Below are positions 23,811 through 32,298 of a DNA stretch of 33,711 bases, in pieces. Source of the stretch: SIG565 sp045647785 (GTDB lineage: Bacteria; Bacillota; Clostridia; Oscillospirales; Acutalibacteraceae). The notes under the pieces are model-generated. The model made no database searches and was not told where the DNA came from. It saw only the letters and a program-made list of their open reading frames with translations. Made by a program: the position numbers and the translations under genes. The stretch spans positions 1 to 33,711 of the forward strand of contig JAZRMU010000067.1 of NCBI GenBank assembly GCA_045647785.1. Reading direction: 5' to 3'. Numbering within the stretch: position 1 is the stretch's first letter; each line of letters opens with the position of its first letter.

Positions 23811-25139
23811 ATGAAATACATTACCGAGGCAATTCTAAAACCCGTATGCCGAATAGCTGGCGGCGCAGATTTGCCACATTTTAAAAACACGGCAGAAAGT
23901 GAGACAATAACGCTCCCGACACCAAGTAAGGTTATTATCCCCCTAAAGCAGCACATTGGCGCTACCTGCGAGCCTTGCGTGAAGGCGGGCGACACCGTTT
24001 TTGTTGGATCGCTTATCGCAGATTCGGACAAGCCATTTTCGGCACCCATTCATTCAAGCGTTTCGGGCACTGTTAAGGAAATTACCGAAATCGGCACTTC
24101 GGCGGGCGAAAAAACCCCTGCCATTGTTATTGAGTCCGACGGTTTAATGAAAGAAGCAGAGCTTTCCCCAATAGATATCAAAACACCTGATGATTTAATC
24201 GCCGCCGCCAGAGGCGCAGGTCTTGTGGGTCTTGGCGGTGCAGGCTTTCCGACTCACATCAAGCTATCCCCTGCGGTTAAGGAGGATATTGATACTCTCA
24301 TCGTAAACGGTGCCGAATGTGAGCCATATATAACAAGCGACTACCGTACCTGCATTGAGGATTACGATGACCTTTTCGACGGACTTTACCTGCTTAAGGA
24401 AATGTTTGATTTCAAAAATATCATAATAGCCGTTGAGGCAAATAAGCCAATCGCGATTAAAAAGCTATACGACATTGCCACAGACCGCCGCGACACCCTC
24501 AATACTGTTCATCTTATGAAGCTCTCAACCCGCTATCCACAGGGTGCTGAAAAGATGCTCGTTTACACCACTACAGGTCGCAAGGTGCCCGCTGGCAAGC
24601 TGCCTGCAGATGTCGGCTGTGTTGTGATGAATATTACCACAATTGCTACACTCAACAGATATATCAGAACCGGTATGCCGCTCGTATCCAAAAGAATAAC
24701 GGTTGATGGCAGCGGTGTGGGCAAGCCCTGTAATATAACAGTTCCCATCGGCACCCCTATTAAGGATATATTTGAATTCTGCGAGGGCAAGGAGGATACC
24801 GAAAAGGTACTCTACGGTGGACCTATGATGGGTGTAACGGTGGACTCTATGGACGCCCCCATTATGAAGCAAAACAACGCTATACTGTTTTTTAGAAATG
24901 TTAAAGCTCCCAAAACAACACCTTGTATCAGGTGCGGTCGCTGTGCCAACACCTGCCCAATGCTGCTAACCCCTGCAAAGGTGAACGGAGCACTTAAGCT
25001 CAATAATCTCGAAGCCTTATGCTCGCTTAATATCGCTCAATGTATCGAATGCGGCTGTTGCAGCTATACCTGCCCCGCAGGTATCCCGCTGACACAGCAG
25101 ATGCGTGCTGCAAAATCTATTTTAAGGAGGAATAAATAA
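23811..25139 (+). CDS. rnfC: Rnf complex subunit C (NADH- and Fe-S-binding)
   Basis: Peripheral subunit of the Rnf complex that exchanges electrons with NAD(H). 442 residues. After an N-terminal domain (KPVCRIAGGADLPHF) come a nucleotide/FMN-binding region with GLVGLGGAGFPTHIK near 140 and NGAECEPYITSD near 170, and two 4Fe-4S motifs near the C-terminus: CIRCGRCANTCP and CIECGCCSYTCPAGIP. The start at ATG 23811 has GGAGG eight bases upstream; the in-frame ATG at 23742 lies in the promoter. It is the first gene of rnfCDGEAB, and its stop overlaps the rnfD start (TAATG). The length is normal for Clostridia, whose RnfC lacks the long repetitive C-terminus of proteobacteria. Confidence 0.96.
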   Translation: MKYITEAILKPVCRIAGGADLPHFKNTAESETITLPTPSKVIIPLKQHIGATCEPCVKAGDTVFVGSLIADSDKPFSAPIHSSVSGTVKEITEIGTSAGEKTPAIVIESDGLMKEAELSPIDIKTPDDLIAAARGAGLVGLGGAGFPTHIKLSPAVKEDIDTLIVNGAECEPYITSDYRTCIEDYDDLFDGLYLLKEMFDFKNIIIAVEANKPIAIKKLYDIATDRRDTLNTVHLMKLSTRYPQGAEKMLVYTTTGRKVPAGKLPADVGCVVMNITTIATLNRYIRTGMPLVSKRITVDGSGVGKPCNITVPIGTPIKDIFEFCEGKEDTEKVLYGGPMMGVTVDSMDAPIMKQNNAILFFRNVKAPKTTPCIRCGRCANTCPMLLTPAKVNGALKLNNLEALCSLNIAQCIECGCCSYTCPAGIPLTQQMRAAKSILRRNK

Positions 25140-26053
25140 TGAATAAATTGATAGTTTCCTCCTCCCCGCATATCCACTCCCCCGATTCTACCGCAGGAAT
25201 TATGCTTGATGTTATTATAGCACTCATTCCCGCTACAATTTACGGCTTCATAATTTTCGGATGGCGCGCAGCTCTTTTGGTTGCTGTTTGCATTCTTTCA
25301 AGTATGCTTGCAGAGTTTGTGTGGAACAAGCTATTACATAAAGAGAACTCTCTGCCGGACCTTTCCGCTGCAGTTACAGGTCTTATTTTAGCTCTCAACC
25401 TGCCTTCCTCCCTACCCGTTTGGATGGCGGTGCTCGGCAGCGCTGTTGCAATAATTGTTGTTAAGCAAATGTTCGGAGGACTCGGCCACAACTTCGCAAA
25501 CCCCGCAATGACAGCACGTATCGTGCTTATGGTATCATTCCCAACGGCTATGACTACTTATCTACATCCGTTAAGCGATGTTTTCACAGGGGCTACCCCA
25601 CTTGCCGATCCGCAGGGCTTCACTATAATGGATTTAGCTTTTGGTATGCATGGCGGCGCTATAGGCGAAGGTAATGCTATACTCCTGGCAGTTGGCGGCG
25701 CTTACCTTATTTTGCGAAAGGTTATCTCCCCAATCATCCCCGTTTCTTTCATTGCAACTGTCGGTCTTTTCTCCTGGGCTTTAGGCATTAACCCGATCGC
25801 TTCGATATTGAGCGGCGGTCTTTTCCTCGGCGCTATATTTATGGCAACCGACTATGTAACAAGCCCAACCTATAATTGGGGCAAATTGATTTTCGGTGTT
25901 GGCTGCGGTCTTTTAACCGTTGTTATCCGTGCGTTTGCGGCGCTGCCTGAGGGTGTGTCCTATGCGATACTGCTAATGAACCTGTTAGTTCCATATATTA
26001 ACAGTCTTACAACACCAAAGCCGTTTTTTAGGGAGGTAAAGAATAATGAGTAG
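25139..26053 (+). CDS. rnfD: Rnf complex subunit D (membrane flavoprotein)
   Basis: Integral membrane subunit with about ten hydrophobic segments, 304 residues, which carries a covalent FMN and takes part in ion translocation. DVFTGATP (147-154) fits the flavin-transfer consensus Dxx[S/T]GAT, with Thr153 as the likely attachment site. Other family segments visible are SPHIHSPDSTAGIMLDV at the N-terminus, FGGLGHNFANPAMTAR near 112-127 and MATDYVTSPT near 238. The start overlaps the rnfC stop and the end overlaps the rnfG start by eight bases. The flavin transferase ApbE, needed for modification, is not in this window. Confidence 0.95.
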   Translation: MNKLIVSSSPHIHSPDSTAGIMLDVIIALIPATIYGFIIFGWRAALLVAVCILSSMLAEFVWNKLLHKENSLPDLSAAVTGLILALNLPSSLPVWMAVLGSAVAIIVVKQMFGGLGHNFANPAMTARIVLMVSFPTAMTTYLHPLSDVFTGATPLADPQGFTIMDLAFGMHGGAIGEGNAILLAVGGAYLILRKVISPIIPVSFIATVGLFSWALGINPIASILSGGLFLGAIFMATDYVTSPTYNWGKLIFGVGCGLLTVVIRAFAALPEGVSYAILLMNLLVPYINSLTTPKPFFREVKNNE

Positions 26054-26828
26054 CCTTCTTAATAAAGCCAAAGAGTTTTTTGCAAGGATTAAAGAAATTC
26101 TGCAAAAAACAAAGCCCTTCTTTCAAAAAATCGGCGAAATTTTGAGTCCTGTAAAAGCCTTCTTCAAAAAGCACTTTGATATACTTAATCCGATAATCGT
26201 GCTGACGGTTATATGTATCGTAATTGCCGCCGCATTATCGATTACTAACTCTCTTACTGCGGCGCGAATAGACCAAATCAGCTTCGCCAAGCAGGAGGCC
26301 GAAAAGCGCGCGCTTCTATCCGCTGATACCTATGTAGAGCACACTGTAGATGGATTTGAAAACGATGCTAATTTCGCATTTTTCTCCGCCGAAAGTGATA
26401 ATAAAGCGGTTGGCTACATTGTTACGACATCCGCAAAGGGATATGGCGGCGATATTGTTATTATGACAGCATTCTTACCGAATGGAGAAATTAAAGGCAT
26501 CAGCATTCTGAATGCTGATAACGAAACTCCCGGTCTTGGTCAAAACATTACTAAAGAAGCGTTTTACTCGCAGTTTTCGAGCACTGCCGATAAGGCGACC
26601 GTAGTTAAGGGCTTGCCCGATAAGGAGAAGTCTGAAATTGCTGCGGTTACAGGTGCTACAATTTCCTCGCGCGGTGCAGTTAAGGCAGTTAATACCGCCC
26701 GAGAAGCACTGAACGCTTATCTTGCAACACCAGGTCTTGAATCCAACACTCCGACTCCGGAGTCCGGTGCAGAGGCTACTAATGGTGCAGAACTGAATAT
26801 GGGAGGTGAAGCAGCAAATGAAAAGTAA
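26046..26828 (+). CDS. rnfG: Rnf complex subunit G (periplasm-facing flavoprotein) with N-terminal extension
   Basis: Single-span subunit with covalently bound FMN on the outer face of the membrane. 260 residues, longer than usual. The membrane helix is at about 48-67 and the flavin site VTGATISS is at 201-208 (Thr205); the upstream Asp of the ApbE consensus is Ala199. Before the helix there is an extra stretch of about 46 residues, rich in Lys and Phe, with a repeated pattern (AKEFFARIKEIL, TKPFFQKIGEIL, VKAFFKKHFDIL) that looks like amphipathic helices lying on the inner membrane face. The C-terminus has a Thr/Glu/Asn-rich tail. It overlaps rnfD by eight bases and rnfE by eleven. Confidence 0.93.
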   Translation: MSSLLNKAKEFFARIKEILQKTKPFFQKIGEILSPVKAFFKKHFDILNPIIVLTVICIVIAAALSITNSLTAARIDQISFAKQEAEKRALLSADTYVEHTVDGFENDANFAFFSAESDNKAVGYIVTTSAKGYGGDIVIMTAFLPNGEIKGISILNADNETPGLGQNITKEAFYSQFSSTADKATVVKGLPDKEKSEIAAVTGATISSRGAVKAVNTAREALNAYLATPGLESNTPTPESGAEATNGAELNMGGEAANEK

Positions 26829-27501
26829 AAATCTAGAGTATTTGACAAACGGAATCATCAAGGAAAATCCCGTTTTAAGGTTGGTGCTCGGCACCTGTCC
26901 AACGCTTGCTATCACCACCGCCGCTATTAACGGTATTGGAATGGGCATTGCGGCAACCATCGTTCTGCTTGGCTCTAACCTTGTTATTTCGCTGCTTCGC
27001 AACATAATTCCAAGCAAGGTGCGAATCCCTGCATATATAACGATAATTGCAGGCTTTGTAACAATAGTTCAGATGCTTGTTAAAGCATTTTTACCCACCA
27101 TTGATGCAGCGCTCGGTATTTATCTACCGCTAATAGTTGTTAACTGCATCATTTTAGGCAGAGCCGAAATGTTTGCTTCTAAAAATCCTGTATTGCCAAG
27201 CGTGCTTGATGCTATCGGTATGGGTATCGGCTTTACCGCAACACTAACCCTTATGGGAGCTATAAGAGAGCTTATCGGGGCAGGAACCTTGTTCGGTTTC
27301 ACCATAACCGCACAGTTTATAAGCCCAATGGTGGTTATGCTGCTCCCACCCGGTGGATTCTTTGTATTCGGGGTGCTGGTGGCCCTTTCAAATAAACTTG
27401 CCGAAATGGCGGGTAAAAAGAAGGTTACCTGTTTAGGCTGCGGTGAATGCCCGATGAAGGCAACCTGCGCTGAAGCAAAGAAAGAGGAGGTGGCAGAATA
27501 A
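26818..27501 (+). CDS. rnfE: Rnf complex subunit E, with C-terminal Cys cluster
   Basis: Integral membrane subunit, 227 residues, with about six helices, paired with RnfA in the core of the complex. The family start NGIIKENPVLRLVLGTCPTL is clear and contains the conserved Cys of helix 1 that helps hold a membrane-embedded Fe-S cluster with RnfA; a second is in IVVNCIILGRAE. The soluble C-terminus carries C205, C208, C211 and C217 (CLGCGECPMKATC), which looks like a metal or Fe-S site and is absent from E. coli RsxE. The start at ATG 26818 has GGAGG eleven bases upstream, inside rnfG; the GTG at 26806 is too close to that site. Its stop overlaps the rnfA start (TAATG). Confidence 0.94.
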   Translation: MKSKNLEYLTNGIIKENPVLRLVLGTCPTLAITTAAINGIGMGIAATIVLLGSNLVISLLRNIIPSKVRIPAYITIIAGFVTIVQMLVKAFLPTIDAALGIYLPLIVVNCIILGRAEMFASKNPVLPSVLDAIGMGIGFTATLTLMGAIRELIGAGTLFGFTITAQFISPMVVMLLPPGGFFVFGVLVALSNKLAEMAGKKKVTCLGCGECPMKATCAEAKKEEVAE

Positions 27502-28082
27502 TGTTAACCTCAATTATTTCTATACTGCTTGCAGGTATATTGACTGAAAATATGATTCTTTCAAAGTTCCTCGGCATCTGCCCATTCCTTGGCACATCTA
27601 AAAAGCTGGGTACTGCTATTAGCATGAGTCTCGCCGTAACTGCGGTTATGGTGCTGGCTACCGCGGTTACATATCCGCTTTATGCCTACCTGCTTATGCC
27701 ACTCGGACTCGCTTATCTGCAAACAATCGTTTTCATTCTTGTGATTGCGGCGCTTGTGCAGCTGCTCGAAATCCTGCTTAAAAAGTATTCAAAGACAATT
27801 TACAACGCGCTCGGTATTTATCTGCCATTAATAACTACAAACTGCGCGGTACTCGGTATTACAATTCTTAACTTTACCAAGAACTATAATTTTGTGGAAT
27901 CGCTTGTAAATGCGCTTGCTGCAGGTATTGGTTTTATGCTCGCAATGGTAATATTCGCGGGTGTTCGAAGCAGACTTGAAAGCTCCGATGTACCTGACTT
28001 CTTAAAAGGACTGCCTATTACGCTGATTGCCGCATCCATTGTTGCCCTTTCGTTCTTGGGCTTTGCCGGAATAGGAGGTTAA
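27501..28082 (+). CDS. rnfA: Rnf complex subunit A
   Basis: Integral membrane core subunit, 193 residues, with six helices, homologous to RnfE but inserted in the opposite orientation. Signatures are ENMILSKFLGICPFLGTSKK near the N-terminus, with the cluster cysteine, and YLPLITTNCAVLG near residue 110 with the second conserved cysteine. Length and helices match the family closely. It starts in TAATG, overlapping rnfE by one base, and is followed by rnfB after four bases. Confidence 0.96.
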   Translation: MLTSIISILLAGILTENMILSKFLGICPFLGTSKKLGTAISMSLAVTAVMVLATAVTYPLYAYLLMPLGLAYLQTIVFILVIAALVQLLEILLKKYSKTIYNALGIYLPLITTNCAVLGITILNFTKNYNFVESLVNALAAGIGFMLAMVIFAGVRSRLESSDVPDFLKGLPITLIAASIVALSFLGFAGIGG

Positions 28083-28086
28083 GTCT

Positions 28087-28866
28087 ATGGGATTTTTATA
28101 CACAGTTCTAATAGTTGGCGGAATTGGTTTAGTTTTAGCCATCGTTTTAAGCCTTGCTTCTAAATTCTTTGCAGTTCCCACCGATGAAAAGGTAGAAAAA
28201 ATACGCGAATGCTTGCCCGGCGCTAACTGCGGTGCTTGCGGCTACTCGGGCTGCGACGGCTATGCCGAGGCATTAGCAACCGGCGCAGAGCCAAATCTTT
28301 GCACCCCCGGCGGTGCTGCTACTGCCGACGCACTCTCAAAGGTGCTTGGAGTTGAAATTGATGTTGATGAGAAAATAGCCGTTGTGCATTGCCACCATTC
28401 GCTCGATAAGGCAACTTCAAGCTTCGCCTACTCGGGAGTGGCATCATGTGCGGCTGTAGGTCTTATGTATGGCGGACCTCTCGACTGCAAGTACGGCTGT
28501 CTTGGCTTTGGCGACTGTATAAAGGTTTGCGATTTCGGCGCTTTAAGCCTTGTTGACGGCAATATTGTTGTTGATAAGGAAAAATGCGGAGGCTGTGGAA
28601 AATGTGCCAAAGCTTGCCCTAAAGGCATAATTTCGATAGAAAGCGCCAATGCACCATACTATGTTGCCTGCTCCAATAAGGACAAGGGCGCTATTGCTCG
28701 AAAGTTCTGCTCCGCTGCCTGCATCGGTTGCGGAAAATGTGCCAAAGTTTGCACCGCAGGCGCTATAACAGTTACCGACAATCTTGCATTTATCGACCCC
28801 GACAAATGCACGGGCTGCGGCGAATGCGAGAAAAACTGCCCAACAAAGGCAATCATTTCAAAATAA
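28087..28866 (+). CDS. rnfB: Rnf complex subunit B (multi-cluster ferredoxin-type)
   Basis: Takes electrons from reduced ferredoxin and passes them into the Rnf membrane core. 259 residues: one N-terminal membrane helix (about 5-26), an Fe-S domain with CLPGANCGACGYSGCDGYAE near 41-60 and a later Cys, then a Cys-rich region with three ferredoxin-like motifs: CGGCGKCAKACP near 165, CIGCGKCAKVC near 214 and CTGCGECEKNCP near 244, plus CKYGCLGFGDCIKVC near 138. The ATG at 28087 has AGGAGG upstream. It is the last gene of rnfCDGEAB, the usual clostridial order, and ends at a strong two-way terminator. Confidence 0.96.
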   Translation: MGFLYTVLIVGGIGLVLAIVLSLASKFFAVPTDEKVEKIRECLPGANCGACGYSGCDGYAEALATGAEPNLCTPGGAATADALSKVLGVEIDVDEKIAVVHCHHSLDKATSSFAYSGVASCAAVGLMYGGPLDCKYGCLGFGDCIKVCDFGALSLVDGNIVVDKEKCGGCGKCAKACPKGIISIESANAPYYVACSNKDKGAIARKFCSAACIGCGKCAKVCTAGAITVTDNLAFIDPDKCTGCGECEKNCPTKAIISK

Positions 28867-28873
28867 CAAAAAA

Positions 28874-28907
28874 AATAAAAGAGGTGGAGAAATCCACCTC
28901 TTTTATT
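28874..28907. terminator. Bidirectional terminator between rnfB and the SSS transporter gene
   Basis: Fifteen-base perfect arms AATAAAAGAGGTGGA (28874-28888) and its complement (28893-28907) with a GAAA loop. It serves the convergent rnf operon and transporter gene. Confidence 0.93.
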
Positions 28908-28915
28908 ATATCTAA

Positions 28916-30472
28916 TTATACTTCCTTATAGCATTCAAAGATTTTTTCAATTCGCTCTGCTTCGGTTTTATTATTTTTAGTGAAAGCACTAACGAGTGGA
29001 ACGACGATGAGCGATATAGCCATTGCCGCAACGCCCATTTCAGGTGATTTTGCGGCAGCTGCAGAGAAGCCCGACTGAAGCGAAATTACAAGTGTCGCAC
29101 CGCCAACGGTTATAAGACCCGAAAGCACGCCCGCAAATGCACCTATTTTTGTGATTTTCTTTGAGAACAAACCCCAAATGTACGGACCGATAAAGCAGCC
29201 GGATACCAAGCCCCATGAGAAGGACATAAGATTTACTATGATTGGAATATTCTGTGTAGCAAAGATAAACGAGCACGCCACAAATACAAGACAAAGAATT
29301 CTTGTTAGCAGCATTTGGTGAGCAGACCTGGTTTTTTTACTTCTGACAGCAGGAATTAAATCGACTGCAACCGCCGAGGCTGATGTGAGCACTACCGCTT
29401 CCAATGTTGACATTGAGGCAGAAAGCAATAAAACCATAACTATAGCCAATAAAATAATACCGAATGTGCTACCGCCGAGCACCTCCATTAGAAGAGTTGG
29501 TATAACCGAATCGACGCCGCCCTCGGGAAGCTTGCCACCAAGAATCAGTCTTGAGGTAGAGCCAATAAGGTATGCACCGCAACCGATTACCATGCAGAAA
29601 ATGGTTGAAATGATTGTTCCGCGCTTAATGGCAGCGGTATCCTTAATTGCATAGAATTTACCTATCATTTGTGGCAAACCCCAAGTACCAAAGCTTGTGA
29701 GCATAATGTTAAAGCACAAGAATTTAAATGACGAGCCACCAAAAATATTTGTTAGCTGACTTCCCGTTATAGGATTCGGGTCGTCAGGCAGAGATTGGAA
29801 GCTTCCAAGATTATCTAAAAGACCGCTGATGCCACCTACATTTTGGTGATTCAAAACGGCAAATACCAAGCAAATCACACCGAAAATCATAATAATACCT
29901 TGAACTAAATCGGTGTATGATGTTGCTATATATCCGCCCGCAACAAGATAGAGCGCTGTAAGGCAAGCGATAATCAGCATCCAAACCCAACCGGCAACTC
30001 CGGGGAAAATCGACCCGAAAAGAGAGCCGAGTCCCTTATAAACCGCTGCAGAATATGGCACTAAAAACACAAAAATAATAACAGCCGACAAAATTTTCAT
30101 ACCTTTAGAGCCATAGCGTTTTTCAAAATAATCCGGCATTGTTCTGGCATTTAACCGTTTTGTCATTTTTCGCGTTTTATTTGCAAACAAAAGCCAAGAG
30201 AGAAGGCAGCCAAGTATGGCATTACCGATACCAATCCATACAGCACCAATACCGATATTCCAGCCGTGCTGACCTGCATAGCCCACGAAAACGACCGCCG
30301 AAAAATATGCGGTGCCGTAGGCGAAGGCAGATGCCCATGCACCGATATTTCTTCCGCCTATTAAAAAGCCGTCCAACGTTTTTGTTTTACCAAAGCTGAA
30401 AACGCCTATAAACACCATTATTAAAGCGTAAACGGCAAGCGCAATAATTGTGTAAAGCTGCGCGTTTGACAT
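28916..30472 (-). CDS. Sodium:solute symporter (SSS/SLC5 family)
   Basis: 518-residue membrane protein with about 13 hydrophobic segments that uses the sodium gradient to take up a solute. The family start is clear: SFGKTKTLDGFLIGGRNIG, then AFAYGTAYFSAVVFVGYAG, the helix 1-2 region that forms the substrate and sodium sites, and LLSASMSTLEAVVLTSAS near 350, which holds the conserved Ser of the sodium site. It is closest in feel to PutP/PanF-like members, but the substrate is not readable. The ATG at 30472 has GGGAGG eight bases upstream; the frame extends to 30553 but that stretch contains the promoter. It is divergent from the LysR regulator, which probably controls it. Confidence 0.92.
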   Translation of the reverse strand: MSNAQLYTIIALAVYALIMVFIGVFSFGKTKTLDGFLIGGRNIGAWASAFAYGTAYFSAVVFVGYAGQHGWNIGIGAVWIGIGNAILGCLLSWLLFANKTRKMTKRLNARTMPDYFEKRYGSKGMKILSAVIIFVFLVPYSAAVYKGLGSLFGSIFPGVAGWVWMLIIACLTALYLVAGGYIATSYTDLVQGIIMIFGVICLVFAVLNHQNVGGISGLLDNLGSFQSLPDDPNPITGSQLTNIFGGSSFKFLCFNIMLTSFGTWGLPQMIGKFYAIKDTAAIKRGTIISTIFCMVIGCGAYLIGSTSRLILGGKLPEGGVDSVIPTLLMEVLGGSTFGIILLAIVMVLLLSASMSTLEAVVLTSASAVAVDLIPAVRSKKTRSAHQMLLTRILCLVFVACSFIFATQNIPIIVNLMSFSWGLVSGCFIGPYIWGLFSKKITKIGAFAGVLSGLITVGGATLVISLQSGFSAAAAKSPEMGVAAMAISLIVVPLVSAFTKNNKTEAERIEKIFECYKEV

Positions 30473-30524
30473 TTTAAATTCCTCCCAAATCCCCAAAATT
30501 CGAGCTTGATTTTCTACGCTTTCG

Positions 30525-30553
30525 ATTATATAATATAATGTAGCATTAGTCAA
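30525..30553 (-). promoter_or_regulatory. Promoter of the SSS transporter gene
   Basis: Minus strand TTGACT (30553-30548), 17 bases, perfect TATAAT (30530-30525). Confidence 0.75.
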
Positions 30554-30575
30554 GTGAATGATTTTAATCTTTGCT

Positions 30576-30590
30576 ATCGATTTTTTCGAT
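30576..30590. promoter_or_regulatory. LysR-type binding site candidate
   Basis: ATCGA-TTTTT-TCGAT is a palindrome that fits both the T-N11-A and ATC-N9-GAT patterns of LysR-family sites. It lies 15 bases upstream of the lysR-type start codon and about 23 bases upstream of the transporter -35 box. Confidence 0.5.
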
Positions 30591-30604
30591 GTTGGAGGAA
30601 TATT

Positions 30605-31498
30605 ATGGAATTAAAAAATTTAATCACCTTTACGCTTGTTGCCGAGCTTGGAAGCTTTACCAAAGCTGCAGAGCAGCTGGGCTACTCGCAATCGACAATA
30701 TCCTTTCAGATTAAACAGCTTGAGGATGAGCTTGGGTGCCTTTTGTTTGAGCGAATCAACCACACCATAACTCTCACCGAGCGCGGACGTGAGCTTGTTT
30801 CATACGCGCATCAGGTACGCGCACTTACCGATGAATTCAAGGAGAGTATATCCTCGGGCGATGACCTGTCGGGACATATACATATAGTAACACCCGACTC
30901 GGTTTGCGAGGATATGATAAAATCGCATTATATCGATTTTTACAATAAGTACCCCTCAATTTCTATAAAGCTCACCGCCGCCGACACCACCGTTATGTTT
31001 GATATGCTCGACCATAATGAAGCGGATGTTATAATAACGCTTGATAGTCATTCCTATAATAAGGACTACATAATTGCAAAAGAGGAGCCCCTTTCCACAC
31101 ATTTTGTGGCAAGCAGGACCTCCCGATTTGCAAACGAAAAGGGACTTTCAATTAAGGATATAATAAATGAGCCATTTATTTTAACCGAACACGGTCAGGG
31201 CTACCGTCGTGTATTTGATAAGGAACTCGCAAAAAAATCGCTTGAAATAGTGCCCGTTCTGGAAATCGGCAGAACCGATATCATCACATCGCTTGTGGCG
31301 GGAAGTAATATGATTTCCTTCCTCCCCGACTTTGTAACCAAACCGCTGATAGATTCGGGCGAGCTTTGTTACCTTGATATAAGCGATATGAATATTGATA
31401 TATGGAAACAGCTTATCTATCATAAAAATAAGTGGATTTCCAAAAGCCTTAAAACCTTTATTGAATATATTAAAAAATCAGAGTTTTCGGAGCAATAA
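30605..31498 (+). CDS. LysR-family transcriptional regulator
   Basis: 297 residues. The N-terminal winged HTH (1-60) reads MELKNLITFTLVAELGSFTK, AAEQLGYSQSTISFQIKQLE, LLFERINHTITLTERGREL, typical of LysR. The effector-binding domain of two alpha/beta lobes runs from about 88 (GHIHIVTPDSVCEDMI) to the end. The ATG at 30605 has GGAGG six bases upstream; in-frame starts further up, at 30554, lack one. It is divergent from the sodium:solute symporter gene with a LysR-type palindrome in between, so the transporter is the likely target and its substrate or a metabolite the likely effector. The gene may also repress itself, since the palindrome is next to its ribosome binding site. Confidence 0.93.
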   Translation: MELKNLITFTLVAELGSFTKAAEQLGYSQSTISFQIKQLEDELGCLLFERINHTITLTERGRELVSYAHQVRALTDEFKESISSGDDLSGHIHIVTPDSVCEDMIKSHYIDFYNKYPSISIKLTAADTTVMFDMLDHNEADVIITLDSHSYNKDYIIAKEEPLSTHFVASRTSRFANEKGLSIKDIINEPFILTEHGQGYRRVFDKELAKKSLEIVPVLEIGRTDIITSLVAGSNMISFLPDFVTKPLIDSGELCYLDISDMNIDIWKQLIYHKNKWISKSLKTFIEYIKKSEFSEQ

Positions 31499-31525
31499 AA
31501 AAGAGTCGAGATATTCGACTCTTTT
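31499..31525. terminator. Terminator between the LysR gene and ung
   Basis: Arms AAAAGAGTCGA (31499-31509) and TCGACTCTTTT (31515-31525) with a five-base loop; A/T-rich on both sides, so it may work in both directions for these convergent genes. Confidence 0.9.
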
Positions 31526-31526
31526 C

Positions 31527-32195
31527 TTATAGCTTCCAATCAACGGGGGTTAACCCGCAATCCTTTAAAAATTCATTAGCAAGAGAGAAATGCTTGCAGC
31601 CAAAAAATCCACCGTAGGCGGATAATGGGCTTGGATGCACCGTTGTCAGCTTTTTGTGCAGCGGATTATCGATAATTTTAGCCTTTGTTATCGCATTGTT
31701 GCCCCAAAGCAGGAAAACAACGGGAGTGTCCTTTTTATTAAGCTCCAAAATTATACGGTCGGTTACCTTTTCCCATCCGAGACCCTTATGACTGTTTGGA
31801 GTTCCTTCGCGAACCGTCAGCACATTGTTAAGCAGAAGCACGCCCTGCTTTGCCCAGGCGGTCAGCTCACCGCTTATCGGCGTTTTAAAGCCCTCGATGT
31901 CTGTTTCAAGCTCCTTAAAAATATTTTTGAGCGATGGCGGATGCTTCACCCCGCTTTTGACCGAAAAGCAAAGTCCGTGTGCCTGACCGAAGCCGTGATA
32001 TGGGTCTTGCCCTATAATTACAGCTTTGGTGTTTTTGAAGCTGGTGTACTTTAATGCGTTAAAAATATCCTCGGCTGCCGGATACACCGCACCATTTTTA
32101 TATTCGTCTGCCAAAAACTGACGCAGTTCTTGATAATATGGTTTTTGCCACTCGTCGGCTAAAATCTCATCCCAATCATTTCCGATTTTCACCAC
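31527..32195 (-). CDS. ung: Uracil-DNA glycosylase, family 1
   Basis: Removes uracil from DNA as the first step of base excision repair. 222 residues, close to the 225 of Bacillus subtilis Ung. The catalytic water-activating motif GQDPYHG is at about 62-68, followed by QAHGLCFSV and PPSLKNIF; the leucine intercalation motif VHPSPLSAYGGFFG is near 185. The start is taken as GTG 32195, giving MVKIGNDWDEIL, with a GAAGGGAAG ribosome binding site; GTG 32192 is almost as good. The frame is open much further upstream, to 32339, but that stretch covers the divergent promoter and the start of the next gene. Identity is certain, the exact start less so. Confidence 0.95.
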   Translation of the reverse strand: MVKIGNDWDEILADEWQKPYYQELRQFLADEYKNGAVYPAAEDIFNALKYTSFKNTKAVIIGQDPYHGFGQAHGLCFSVKSGVKHPPSLKNIFKELETDIEGFKTPISGELTAWAKQGVLLLNNVLTVREGTPNSHKGLGWEKVTDRIILELNKKDTPVVFLLWGNNAITKAKIIDNPLHKKLTTVHPSPLSAYGGFFGCKHFSLANEFLKDCGLTPVDWKL

Positions 32196-32219
32196 AAAAG
32201 CCCACTTCCCTTCTATCAA

Positions 32220-32270
32220 AATATACCACACGCAAAAACACTTGTCAAGAAGGCTAAATAAGTGTATAAT
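32220..32270. promoter_or_regulatory. Divergent promoters of ung and the HAD phosphatase gene sharing a -35 region
   Basis: Plus: TTGTCA (32242-32247), 17 bases, TATAAT (32265-32270). Minus: TTGACA (32248-32243), 17 bases, TATATT (32225-32220), with a TGG extension. The two -35 boxes overlap over five of six bases, so only one polymerase can bind at a time. Confidence 0.75.
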
Positions 32271-32298
32271 AGCACTATGAAATGTTTGAGGTGATATT

